From: an uncultured Parasphingopyxis sp.
GTDB lineage: Bacteria; Pseudomonadota; Alphaproteobacteria; Sphingomonadales; Sphingomonadaceae
Direction: 5' to 3'
Assembly (NCBI GenBank): GCA_947259005.1
Contig: CAMYKP010000003.1
Location: 1 to 64,000 of the forward strand
DNA length: 64,000 nucleotides
Part shown: piece by piece, positions 35,079-42,705 of the stretch
Numbering within the stretch: the stretch's first letter is position 1
Layout of the letters: each line of letters starts with the position of its first letter
Position numbers and translations under genes: made by a program
Notes under the pieces: generated by a model
Told to the model about the DNA's origin: nothing
The model's database searches: none
Seen by the model: the letters and a program-made list of their open reading frames with translations, nothing else

Positions 35079-36193
35079 GCAAGCGGGACGAGCTTCCCGG
35101 CCCCTATGACGGCCAGGCGGGGCCGGCCGAAGTCCGCGACCCTATTATCCGTCAGGAACTGAAACGCGCCATAGCCTGGGCGATGGTCGCCATAGTCGTG
35201 GTGCTCGTCTGGCAGCTAGCCCAAGCGCTGCTTCTTATCGTTGCCGGTCTTGTTTTCGCCTCGCTGATCGATGGCGGAACGAAGCTGTTGAGACCGATCA
35301 TCCCGTACAGCAGGCCATTGCGGCTTGCAGTCGTCGTCTTGCTGATTGTCGGGGGCCTTGCCGGGATTGGCTGGCTTGCCGGGATCGAAATAGCCAATCA
35401 GGCTGAAGAACTGCGCAATACCCTTGCCGATCAGTCCACGCGATTGCTGACTTGGCTGGATGAACTTGGCATGATGCCGGGCGGGACCGAAATTACGCAG
35501 ATATTCCGCGACGTGCTCGGATCTGTCGGCAGCCTGACATCGGCACTGGGTTCGGCAGTCAGCGGTATTGCAACGCTGTTCCTCATAATGGTCATCGGCC
35601 TGTTTATTGCGATCGAACCGAACATCTATGATCGCGGCATTCAGTGGATGCTGCCCCGCGGCAGCCGGCCGGAGTTTCGCCGGTCGACAACCCGAATGGC
35701 CAAGACGTTGCAGCGCCTGCTCGCCGGCCGAGTTCTGGGCATGATTTTCGAAGGCTTCCTGACCTGGCTGCTGCTCACGATCGCAGGCGTTCCGATGGCT
35801 TTATTGCTCGGCATCCTGGCCGGGGTGCTCGCCTTCATTCCGAATATCGGGGCGTTTATCACCGGCGTGCTGATGGTTGCCGTTGGCTTGAGCGCCAGTC
35901 CGGAGACGGGCCTCTACGCCTTTATCATCTATCTCATCGTGCAGACTTTTGACGGCTATGTCGTGATTCCGATGGTCGCCAAACAGACGGTCGACCTCCC
36001 CCCGGCGCTGACGCTTTCGGCCCAGATCCTGTTCGCTGCCCTGTTCGGTGTCATCGGGCTGGCTCTGGCAGACCCGATCGTCGCGATGGCAAAAGCCGCG
36101 CTGGAACGCCGTTCCGAACATAATGACGAAGAAGACGAGGAGGCCCGGCGACGCGCCGCCGAAGCAGGCGCTACGCCGACCGATCCGGGTTAG
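35075..36193 (+). CDS. AI-2E/PerM-family membrane protein
   Basis: A 372-residue protein with about eight hydrophobic segments and the family hallmarks ASLIDGGTKLL, PNIGAFITGVLM and QTFDGYVVIPMVAKQTVDLPP. Members have been linked to efflux of autoinducer-2, Na+/H+ exchange and other solutes, so the substrate is open. The C-terminal tail is acidic, then Arg/Ala-rich. It is translationally coupled to lepB and converges on the FKBP gene with 6 bases between. Confidence 0.88.
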   Translation: MSKRDELPGPYDGQAGPAEVRDPIIRQELKRAIAWAMVAIVVVLVWQLAQALLLIVAGLVFASLIDGGTKLLRPIIPYSRPLRLAVVVLLIVGGLAGIGWLAGIEIANQAEELRNTLADQSTRLLTWLDELGMMPGGTEITQIFRDVLGSVGSLTSALGSAVSGIATLFLIMVIGLFIAIEPNIYDRGIQWMLPRGSRPEFRRSTTRMAKTLQRLLAGRVLGMIFEGFLTWLLLTIAGVPMALLLGILAGVLAFIPNIGAFITGVLMVAVGLSASPETGLYAFIIYLIVQTFDGYVVIPMVAKQTVDLPPALTLSAQILFAALFGVIGLALADPIVAMAKAALERRSEHNDEEDEEARRRAAEAGATPTDPG

Positions 36194-36199
36194 ACGATT

Positions 36200-36790
36200 T
36201 TACTGCCCGGGAGGCGCCATGCCTTCCGGCAGGCTGCCCTGCTGCTGCATTTGCTGCATCTGTAGCTGCATAAGCTCTTCGCGTGAAATGAACTCGAACA
36301 GCTCTACATCGAAAACCATTACTGTATCCGGGCCGATAGGCGTACCCGGTCTGCCATTCTCGCCATATCCGATTGCGGGCGGCAACCAGAAGCGATAGCG
36401 CGCGCCGCGGCTCATCTGCTGAATGCCTTCCGACCAGCCCGGCACAACTGAATCCAGTGTTATCGGCTGCTGTTCGGCGGCATCGAAAACGGTGCCATCC
36501 AGCAGCCGGCCTTCATAATCGACGATAACACCGGCACCTGGCCCCGGGCTCCCGGCACCGTCGCCTTCTTCAAGAATTTCGAACTGCAGGCCGGATTCGG
36601 TCGTTACGACACCTGATCGACCGCCATTCCAGCTAAGAAAATCTTCCGACGTGCCATTCATCGCAATCGGGCGGGCGGTCGAACACCATGCAAATACGGC
36701 TGCAGCCGCGAGCAACACGAAAACGCCAATCCACAATTTGGTCAATGTACCCTTCTGGATCGGACGAAGCGGAACGGTAGTGATCGACAT
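36200..36790 (-). CDS. FKBP-type peptidyl-prolyl isomerase, membrane-anchored
   Basis: A 196-residue protein. One helix (about 18-36) anchors it, with the FKBP domain (about 60-170) outside: VDYEGRLLDGTVFDAA, VVPGWSEGIQQMSRG, YRFWLPPAIGYG and VMVFDVELFEF. The tail is rich in Gln/Met (LQMQQMQQQG). It probably folds exported proteins. ATG 36790 has GGAAAAG ahead; the longer frame upstream has no support. Confidence 0.9.
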   Translation of the reverse strand: MSITTVPLRPIQKGTLTKLWIGVFVLLAAAAVFAWCSTARPIAMNGTSEDFLSWNGGRSGVVTTESGLQFEILEEGDGAGSPGPGAGVIVDYEGRLLDGTVFDAAEQQPITLDSVVPGWSEGIQQMSRGARYRFWLPPAIGYGENGRPGTPIGPDTVMVFDVELFEFISREELMQLQMQQMQQQGSLPEGMAPPGQ

Positions 36791-36911
36791 GGACTTTTCC
36801 CAACAGGTTGCGCGCGCGTAAAACGACAATGGGCCACCCCTATGGAGCAGCCCCGAGAAAATCCAGATGTAATTGTATTGCCGGGGGCACAGCCAACCCG
36901 CAATTGCCCTG

Positions 36912-37208
36912 TCAGGCAGCGCGGCGTTCGAGAGAAGAAAGCCAGGAGCGCGCCTGTTTCTGCGCTTCTGCAATTTCCCGAGCCGTCATCTCGTCCGAGA
37001 TTTCCGCGCGGCAGCGCTGGGCCTTTTCATGGCCGCGAACCGCCGCCAGGTTGAACCATTTATGCGCCTCTATCAGATCGATATCGAGGCCGTCGGTGCC
37101 TGCTGAATAAGCGATGCCCAGATCGAAATAGGCATTTTCATCGCCTGATGCCGCGTCTCTCAGGCGGCTTTCAATCAGAAAATTCGCGGTTGCGGCACTA
37201 TGCGCCAT
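36912..37208 (-). CDS. Small Sel1-like repeat protein
   Basis: A 98-residue cytoplasmic protein with about two Sel1/TPR-like units (AYFDLGIAYSAGTDG, DLIEAHKWFNLAAVRGHEKA). A GGGGAACAGG stretch precedes ATG 37208. Sel1 repeats bind proteins; the partner is unknown. It is widely found in this form in sphingomonads, to my recollection. Confidence 0.75.
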   Translation of the reverse strand: MAHSAATANFLIESRLRDAASGDENAYFDLGIAYSAGTDGLDIDLIEAHKWFNLAAVRGHEKAQRCRAEISDEMTAREIAEAQKQARSWLSSLERRAA

Positions 37209-37325
37209 GACCCTGTTCCCCTTGTTCAACTTCGTCGAAACGAGGATTGGCCCGTTATGGATAATAAAAGGTTAACGCCTGGATAGATTATTTAAGGAGA
37301 GTTTGGTTGTCAGACCCTCCACCAC

Positions 37326-38171
37326 CTATCGCGGCTCCACCGCAATATTGTCGATCAAACGCGTCTTGCCGATCTTTGCAGCCGCCAGAAGCCGCGCCGG
37401 ACTTTCCAGCGTCTCCACCGGTTCCAAGGTTTCCGCATCGCGCAGTTCGATATAATCTACCGTAGAAAACCCGGCCTCGAACAGCTTGGCCTTGGCTGCA
37501 ACGATCGCGAAGGACACACTCTCTCCGCCGATAATCGCAGCGGCAGCCTCTCCCATGGCAATCGGCAGTGCAACAGCACGGCTGCGCTCATCGTCGGTGA
37601 GATAGGCATTGCGGGAGGACAGGGCCAAACTGTCTGCCTCCCGAACCGTCGGCACGCCGATAATCTCGATATCGAAGTCCAGGTCGCGCGTCATGCGCCG
37701 GATTAGCGCGAGTTGCTGATAGTCTTTCTCTCCGAACAGCGCATAATCGGGCGCAATCTGATTGAAGAGCTTGGCGACAACGACAGCAACGCCGTCGAAA
37801 TGGCCCGGGCGCGATGCTCCACAGAGGCCCTCAGTAACGCCTGAAACGCGGATGCTTGTCGAAAATCCGGCCGGATAAACTTCGTCCGGTGTTGGTGCCC
37901 AAAGCAGGTCGCATCCTGCATTTTCGAGTTTTGCGCGATCCTCATCCTCCGGACGCGGATAGGATTCCAGATCCTCGCCCTCCCCGAACTGGGTCGGATT
38001 GACGAAAATCGAGGCGACAACATGATCGGCGACCTCCTGCGCACGCGCAACGAGCGAGAGGTGGCCCTCATGCAGCGCGCCCATTGTCGGGACAAATGCG
38101 ACCGTCCCGCCATCGGCACGCAAATTGCGCATCGCAGCGCGTACCCCGATTAACCGTCTCTCCAATTGCAC
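37326..38171 (-). CDS. panC: Pantothenate synthetase (pantoate-beta-alanine ligase)
   Basis: A 281-residue enzyme of coenzyme A synthesis. FVPTMGALHEGHLSLV holds the HxGH ATP site, VNPTQFGEGEDLESYPR the pantoate site, and FGEKDYQQLALIRRM and SSRNAYL are conserved. The GTG start at 38171 faces the mipZ gene; the two share a short divergent control region. Confidence 0.96.
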   Translation of the reverse strand: MQLERRLIGVRAAMRNLRADGGTVAFVPTMGALHEGHLSLVARAQEVADHVVASIFVNPTQFGEGEDLESYPRPEDEDRAKLENAGCDLLWAPTPDEVYPAGFSTSIRVSGVTEGLCGASRPGHFDGVAVVVAKLFNQIAPDYALFGEKDYQQLALIRRMTRDLDFDIEIIGVPTVREADSLALSSRNAYLTDDERSRAVALPIAMGEAAAAIIGGESVSFAIVAAKAKLFEAGFSTVDYIELRDAETLEPVETLESPARLLAAAKIGKTRLIDNIAVEPR

Positions 38172-38261
38172 CTGTACCCTACCTCCGATATGTCAGCCGT
38201 GCTTTTGATCGGGCCGGGGCCCCGAATCAAGCGAGTTAACTTTTTGGGGGGACTTGCCGCC

Positions 38262-39053
38262 TTGGCCGATTGCCATTTCATCGTATTCGCTAATGAGAAG
38301 GGCGGCACCGGCAAGTCGACGACAGCCGTCCATGCGGCTGTTGCCCTCTCGGCCGCAGGGCGCAAAGTCGCCGTTCTCGATCTCGACAGCCGCCAGCGCA
38401 CCACGACACGCTATCTTGAGAATCGCACGGCCAGCATGGAGCGGCTCAATTGCGAGCTGCCAACACCGCGCTTCATGGTCAACGAGGCTGACAATCTGGT
38501 CGGGTTCGAGCGCAGCCTTGAGGTGCTTTGCGAAGATAGCGAGTTCCTGATCATCGACACTCCGGGCCGTGATGACCCCCTGGCCCGCATTTCCGCGGCG
38601 CGGGCCGACACCTTGGTCACACCGCTTAACGACAGTTTTGTCGATCTGGACCTGATCGGCGAGGTGGACCCGGAAACCTATGTCATTCGCAAGCCGAGTT
38701 TCTATGCCGAGATCGTGTGGGATGCGCGCAAGGCGAAGGCGCAAAGTGGCGGAGAGGTTGACTGGGTCGTACTCCGCAACCGGCTCCAGCATATCGAGGC
38801 GAAGAATATGCGGCGTGTGGCACGGGCGCTGAACGACCTGTCCCGCCGTGTCGGCTTTCGCGTGATCCCCGGCCTCTCGGAGCGGGTCATCTATCGCGAA
38901 CTGTTTCCAAGCGGCCTGACCCTGCTCGATATTGATCATTTCGACAATGTGGGACTCAGCCATATCGCGGCGCGACAGGAACTGCGCGAGATGGTTGCTG
39001 CGTTCCACCTCCCCGAAGAGGGGGTTACACAAGACATGTTCGAGGCTGTATAG
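38262..39053 (+). CDS. mipZ: MipZ-type ParA ATPase (division-plane positioning)
   Basis: A 263-residue protein with a deviant Walker A (NEKGGTGKST), AVLDLDSRQRTTTRYLENR and FLIIDTPGRDDPLARIS, matching Caulobacter MipZ, which forms a polar gradient and inhibits FtsZ. The TTG start at 38262 is proposed because it puts the ATPase core at the N-terminus as in homologues and has GGGGGGA ahead; an ATG at 38190 would add 24 residues. A J-domain gene follows after 7 bases. Confidence 0.88.
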   Translation: MADCHFIVFANEKGGTGKSTTAVHAAVALSAAGRKVAVLDLDSRQRTTTRYLENRTASMERLNCELPTPRFMVNEADNLVGFERSLEVLCEDSEFLIIDTPGRDDPLARISAARADTLVTPLNDSFVDLDLIGEVDPETYVIRKPSFYAEIVWDARKAKAQSGGEVDWVVLRNRLQHIEAKNMRRVARALNDLSRRVGFRVIPGLSERVIYRELFPSGLTLLDIDHFDNVGLSHIAARQELREMVAAFHLPEEGVTQDMFEAV

Positions 39054-39060
39054 ACGAGCC

Positions 39061-39477
39061 ATGCACATCGTCCTGATAGTCGCCGGCGCTGTAGCCCTTT
39101 GGGCCTGGAAAACGGGGCGATTGCGGGGCAGTGACAGCGGGGACTGGGCGGCCATCGCCGCCGTCCTTCTCGGGCTCAGATGGCTGTCGACCGGGCAAGC
39201 CATATTGGCGCTAGCCTGTTTTTCCGGCGTTGCACTCTGGGCAGCCTATCGCTCCCAGCAATTGCGCCGGGCGAGGATGCCGGTCGCCGAAGCCCGCGAA
39301 CTTCTTGGCGTCGGCGAAAATGCCGATCAGTCGTCTATCCGCGACGCACATCGCCGCCTCATCGCCAAGGTGCATCCGGATGTCGGCGGGTCCGCCGAGC
39401 TGGCCCGCCGGGTGAACGCCGCGCGAGACATCCTGCTCAGTGAAGCCAGAAATCAAGTCCCCAATCATCGCGAATGA
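39061..39477 (+). CDS. Membrane-anchored J-domain protein
   Basis: A 138-residue protein. Two hydrophobic stretches (about 2-16 and 32-62) are followed by a J-domain (about 78-130): EARELLGVGENADQSSIRDAH, then KVHPDVGG with the essential His-Pro-Asp. It should recruit and stimulate Hsp70 at the inner membrane, like TIM14/DjlA-type proteins. It lies directly after mipZ. Confidence 0.88.
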   Translation: MHIVLIVAGAVALWAWKTGRLRGSDSGDWAAIAAVLLGLRWLSTGQAILALACFSGVALWAAYRSQQLRRARMPVAEARELLGVGENADQSSIRDAHRRLIAKVHPDVGGSAELARRVNAARDILLSEARNQVPNHRE

Positions 39478-39557
39478 AGCGGTTTGATCTTGCGAACTCA
39501 TGCCCAGTGAGCAAAAGGCGCGGGTGAAGCCGGGCGCGTAATCAGCAAGGATCTTTC

Positions 39558-40940
39558 ATGACACATCAATTCCATTCGACGACACTGCGTGAATATGACA
39601 TTCGCGGGATTGTCGGAGAGACGCTCGGCGAGGATGACGCGCGGGCCATCGGGCGCGGATTCGGGACGCTTATCCGGCGTGCCGGCGGAAAACGGGTCGT
39701 CGTCGGCTATGACGGGCGGACAAGCTCGCCGATATTGGAGGCCGCCCTTGTCGAAGGACTGAACGCAAGCGGCATCGATGCGGTTCGGATTGGGCTCGGC
39801 CCCACGCCGATGCTCTATTTCGCCGAGGCGACGCTAGAAGTTGATGGCGGCATAGAGATAACCGGCAGCCATAATCCCGCCAATTATAATGGCTTCAAGA
39901 TGGTATTTCAGCACGGGCCCTTTTTTGGAGCCGATATCCAGAGGCTCGGGGACATGGCCGTCGCTGGGGACTGGGAAACAGGCACCGGAACCAGTGAACA
40001 TATCGAAATCGTCGATGCCTATGTCGATCGCCTCGTGGCTAGCCATGCCGGCGGCGAGTACCGGATCGGCTGGGATGCTGGAAACGGGGCGGCCGGCGAG
40101 ATCGTGGAGAAGCTCGTTGCGCGGTTGCCCGGCGAGCATTTCACCCTCTTCACGGATATCGACGGGGCTTTTCCCAACCATCATCCCGATCCCACTGACG
40201 AGGCGAATCTTGCAGACCTCAAACAGCTCATCGCGGACAACAATCTCGATTTCGGAGTGGCTTTTGACGGCGATGGCGACCGGATCGGCGCGATTGACGG
40301 TACGGGCCGGGTGATCTGGGGCGATCAGCTCCTCGCCATCTTTGCCGAGCCTGTTCTCAGGAAAAACCCCGGTGCGACTATTATCGCCGATGTGAAAGCC
40401 AGTCAGGCACTATATGACCGGATAGCAGAACTGGGCGGCGAGCCGCTGATGTGGAAAACCGGCCACTCGTTGATAAAGTCCAAAATGAAGGAAACAGGCT
40501 GCCCGCTTGCCGGCGAGATGAGCGGCCATGTGTTTTTCGCGCAGGATTATTACGGATTTGACGACGCGCTATACGCAGCCGTGCAGCTGATCTCGGCTGC
40601 GCATATATTGGGCAAGAGCGTTACCGAATTGCGCAGCGCCATTCCCGACATGATCAACACACCCGAAATGCGCTTTCAGGTCGATGAGAGTCGCAAATTT
40701 GCGGTAATCGACGAAGTGCTGGAGCGGCTCAAAGCGGAGGGTGCCCAAGTCAATGATACGGATGGCGCACGCGTGAATACCGAGGATGGCTGGTGGCTGC
40801 TACGGGCATCGAACACGCAGGATGTGCTGGTTGCCCGTGCCGAAGCGAAGAGCGAAGCGGGGCTGGAACGCCTGATGGCGCAGATCGATGCCCAGCTTGC
40901 CGCTTCCGGGTTGGAGCGCGGGCCGCAAGCCGGACACTAG
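39558..40940 (+). CDS. Phosphomannomutase/phosphoglucomutase
   Basis: A 460-residue alpha-D-phosphohexomutase. The active Ser is in [15 protein letters not shown] (about 105), the metal loop in [12 protein letters not shown], the sugar loop in [10 protein letters not shown] and the phosphate loop near the C-terminus in [12 protein letters not shown]. It makes mannose-1-P or glucose-1-P for polysaccharides. The start [17 protein letters not shown] is typical. Confidence 0.95.
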   Translation: MTHQFHSTTLREYDIRGIVGETLGEDDARAIGRGFGTLIRRAGGKRVVVGYDGRTSSPILEAALVEGLNASGIDAVRIGLGPTPMLYFAEATLEVDGGIEITGSHNPANYNGFKMVFQHGPFFGADIQRLGDMAVAGDWETGTGTSEHIEIVDAYVDRLVASHAGGEYRIGWDAGNGAAGEIVEKLVARLPGEHFTLFTDIDGAFPNHHPDPTDEANLADLKQLIADNNLDFGVAFDGDGDRIGAIDGTGRVIWGDQLLAIFAEPVLRKNPGATIIADVKASQALYDRIAELGGEPLMWKTGHSLIKSKMKETGCPLAGEMSGHVFFAQDYYGFDDALYAAVQLISAAHILGKSVTELRSAIPDMINTPEMRFQVDESRKFAVIDEVLERLKAEGAQVNDTDGARVNTEDGWWLLRASNTQDVLVARAEAKSEAGLERLMAQIDAQLAASGLERGPQAGH

Positions 40941-40991
40941 ATCGGGCAATGAATTGTGCTATCTCTCGCGGGGACGGGGAGATTGCGGCGC

Positions 40992-41486
40992 ATGGAAGAA
41001 ATTGTTGATGAGTTCAGAAGCAGCACGGAAAAATGGCTGTTCGGCAGTTTTTCCGGGTGGCTGACACTGCTTGTCTGCTTTGGCGGACTGGCGCTGGCCG
41101 TCGCATTCGAGATTCCGTGGTTCCTGCTGCTGTCATTGGTCGGAGTACTGAAAATAGGCCACAAATGGCTGACCTATATGGCCGCCAAATATGAGATTAC
41201 GAGCCAGCGCCTGATCGTGAAACGCGGCATTATCTTCAAGAATATCGATGAGATTGAGCTGTACCGCGTCAAGGATGTGAAAGTGGAATTTTCCCTGCTG
41301 AATCAGTTGCTCGACCTCGGCAAGATCACGCTGATCTCCAGCGATCGGACATCGCGGGAAGGCCCGATCATCCTGCCCGATGTTCACCAGGCGCGCGATC
41401 GCAGGGAAATCCTGCGCGACCTTGTGCAAACCGAAAGGGTCAGGCGCGGTGTTCGTGAAATCGACTATGAGCCGGACGCGCTTTGA
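40992..41486 (+). CDS. PH-domain (bPH2/YdbS-like) membrane protein
   Basis: A 164-residue protein with two helices (about 19-58) followed by a bacterial PH domain: YEITSQRLIVKRGIIFKNIDEIELYRVKDVKV, then GKITLISSD and REILRDLVQ. The function of this family is poorly known. ATG 40992 has GGGGAGATTG upstream. It is followed by an intergenic region with a strong terminator. Confidence 0.85.
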   Translation: MEEIVDEFRSSTEKWLFGSFSGWLTLLVCFGGLALAVAFEIPWFLLLSLVGVLKIGHKWLTYMAAKYEITSQRLIVKRGIIFKNIDEIELYRVKDVKVEFSLLNQLLDLGKITLISSDRTSREGPIILPDVHQARDRREILRDLVQTERVRRGVREIDYEPDAL

Positions 41487-41584
41487 ACCAGCGGTTTGCG
41501 CAACATGATATTACGACTGCGTTTTTTGCAACGCACAAAAGTCTTTTCGCACTTGCAGCATTTTGAGCCTCATCGTAACAAGTA

Positions 41585-41647
41585 CCTGCCTTTTCAGGCA
41601 TCCTCTCCTAACTTTAGGGCTGCTCCCAAGGGGGCAGCCCTTTTTTT
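41585..41647 (+). ncRNA. Candidate 3' part of a small RNA: hairpin, C-rich spacer, strong terminator
   Basis: TGCC / GGCA (41587-41600) forms a small hairpin, TCCTCTCC follows unpaired, then AGGGCTGC / GCAGCCCT (41616-41640) closes a terminator stem with seven T at 41641-41647. Further upstream TGCGTT / AACGCA (41518-41535) forms another stem. The terminator may simply end the PH-protein transcript, but the layout is that of a short regulatory RNA. The terminator call itself is strong; the RNA-gene call is not. Confidence 0.45.
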
Positions 41648-41693
41648 ACATCTTTGTGATGCGCCGCAACAAACGGTCGCAATGCCCGCTTAG

Positions 41694-42608
41694 TCAGGCC
41701 AAGTCGCGTTCCCGAATGGCCGTGTCGAGCGCTGCATAATCCGCAAATCCGGTTTCGGGCTCGATATATTCGACCCAGGCCGCGTCGATCGCTGCGCCGA
41801 GATTAGGCGACAGCTCTTCCTTATGCCCCCCGACTCCACCTTTGCGCACCTTGGCTGAATCGCTGCCCGCCGCAAACCCGCAGCGTTGTTCGGAAAGTTC
41901 AAGCATCATGGGGTCGGAAAACTTGCACTTATGCTCAAGCATATAGGCAAGCGAAGATCGTTCAAGGGTAAGCGCCAGCAAGTCATCGTCCAGCGCGATG
42001 TCGCAAAATTCCGCCAGCATTCGAACATGCGCTTCGGGTGCCGCGATCATATTCTCATAGGTAAGAAGCAGAACATCGGGATTGTCGCGCTGCTCCCACC
42101 AATTGAGAAGGTGATCCCAGTAATTGTTGCCCTGCGGTCCCGGCCTCACCCAGCCCTGATAGAATTGCGCCATCGACACTGTTCCCGGCTCGATAAACCA
42201 TCCCTCCATGAACCGGAACATCGAAACAAAGGCATCTTTTGGATTGCGGAAGGCAACGACATAGCGCGCACCCTTCGGGAGGGCATCATAGGATAAATGG
42301 CTCTTGAATCCGCGCGGCTCCGCCTTTTGTTCGGCGTTTATGTCGAGGGACAGGCTCAGCGCAGTTTCGATCCAGGGAACGACACGCGAAATATCGTCGA
42401 AATCCATGTCGCCGCCGGTCCGCAGCGTATGGAAAGTCTGCTGTAACCATGTCGTGCCGCATTTCCCATAAGGCGAAAACACGACATCGGTGGGGCGAGG
42501 CTGATACGGTTGCAGCGCCTCCGTACCTTCGGCCGGCACCGTCAGCCGTCCCATCAACTGAGCGAATTCCGTCAACGTTTCTGCCCGGCCGCTCAGCGCA
42601 TTTACCAT
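41694..42608 (-). CDS. Sulfotransferase-family protein
   Basis: A 304-residue cytosolic enzyme of the PF00685 type. The PAPS 5'-phosphosulfate loop is SPYGKCGTTWLQQTF (about 45-59), the 3'-phosphate site YVVAFRNPKDAFVSMFRF, and RKGGVGGHKEELS matches the C-terminal RKGxxGDWK-type motif. It transfers sulfate from PAPS to an alcohol or amine; the acceptor is unknown. GGAGGGG precedes ATG 42608. It is divergent from the helicase gene. Confidence 0.9.
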   Translation of the reverse strand: MVNALSGRAETLTEFAQLMGRLTVPAEGTEALQPYQPRPTDVVFSPYGKCGTTWLQQTFHTLRTGGDMDFDDISRVVPWIETALSLSLDINAEQKAEPRGFKSHLSYDALPKGARYVVAFRNPKDAFVSMFRFMEGWFIEPGTVSMAQFYQGWVRPGPQGNNYWDHLLNWWEQRDNPDVLLLTYENMIAAPEAHVRMLAEFCDIALDDDLLALTLERSSLAYMLEHKCKFSDPMMLELSEQRCGFAAGSDSAKVRKGGVGGHKEELSPNLGAAIDAAWVEYIEPETGFADYAALDTAIRERDLA

Positions 42609-42705
42609 CGGTTTGCCCCTCCAATTTCCGGCAAAATCTTTGGACCGTTGAAAAGCGATCGGCAAGCGCCCTCGCATCGGCGAACGATGTGGTTAGATAG
42701 GAGCA

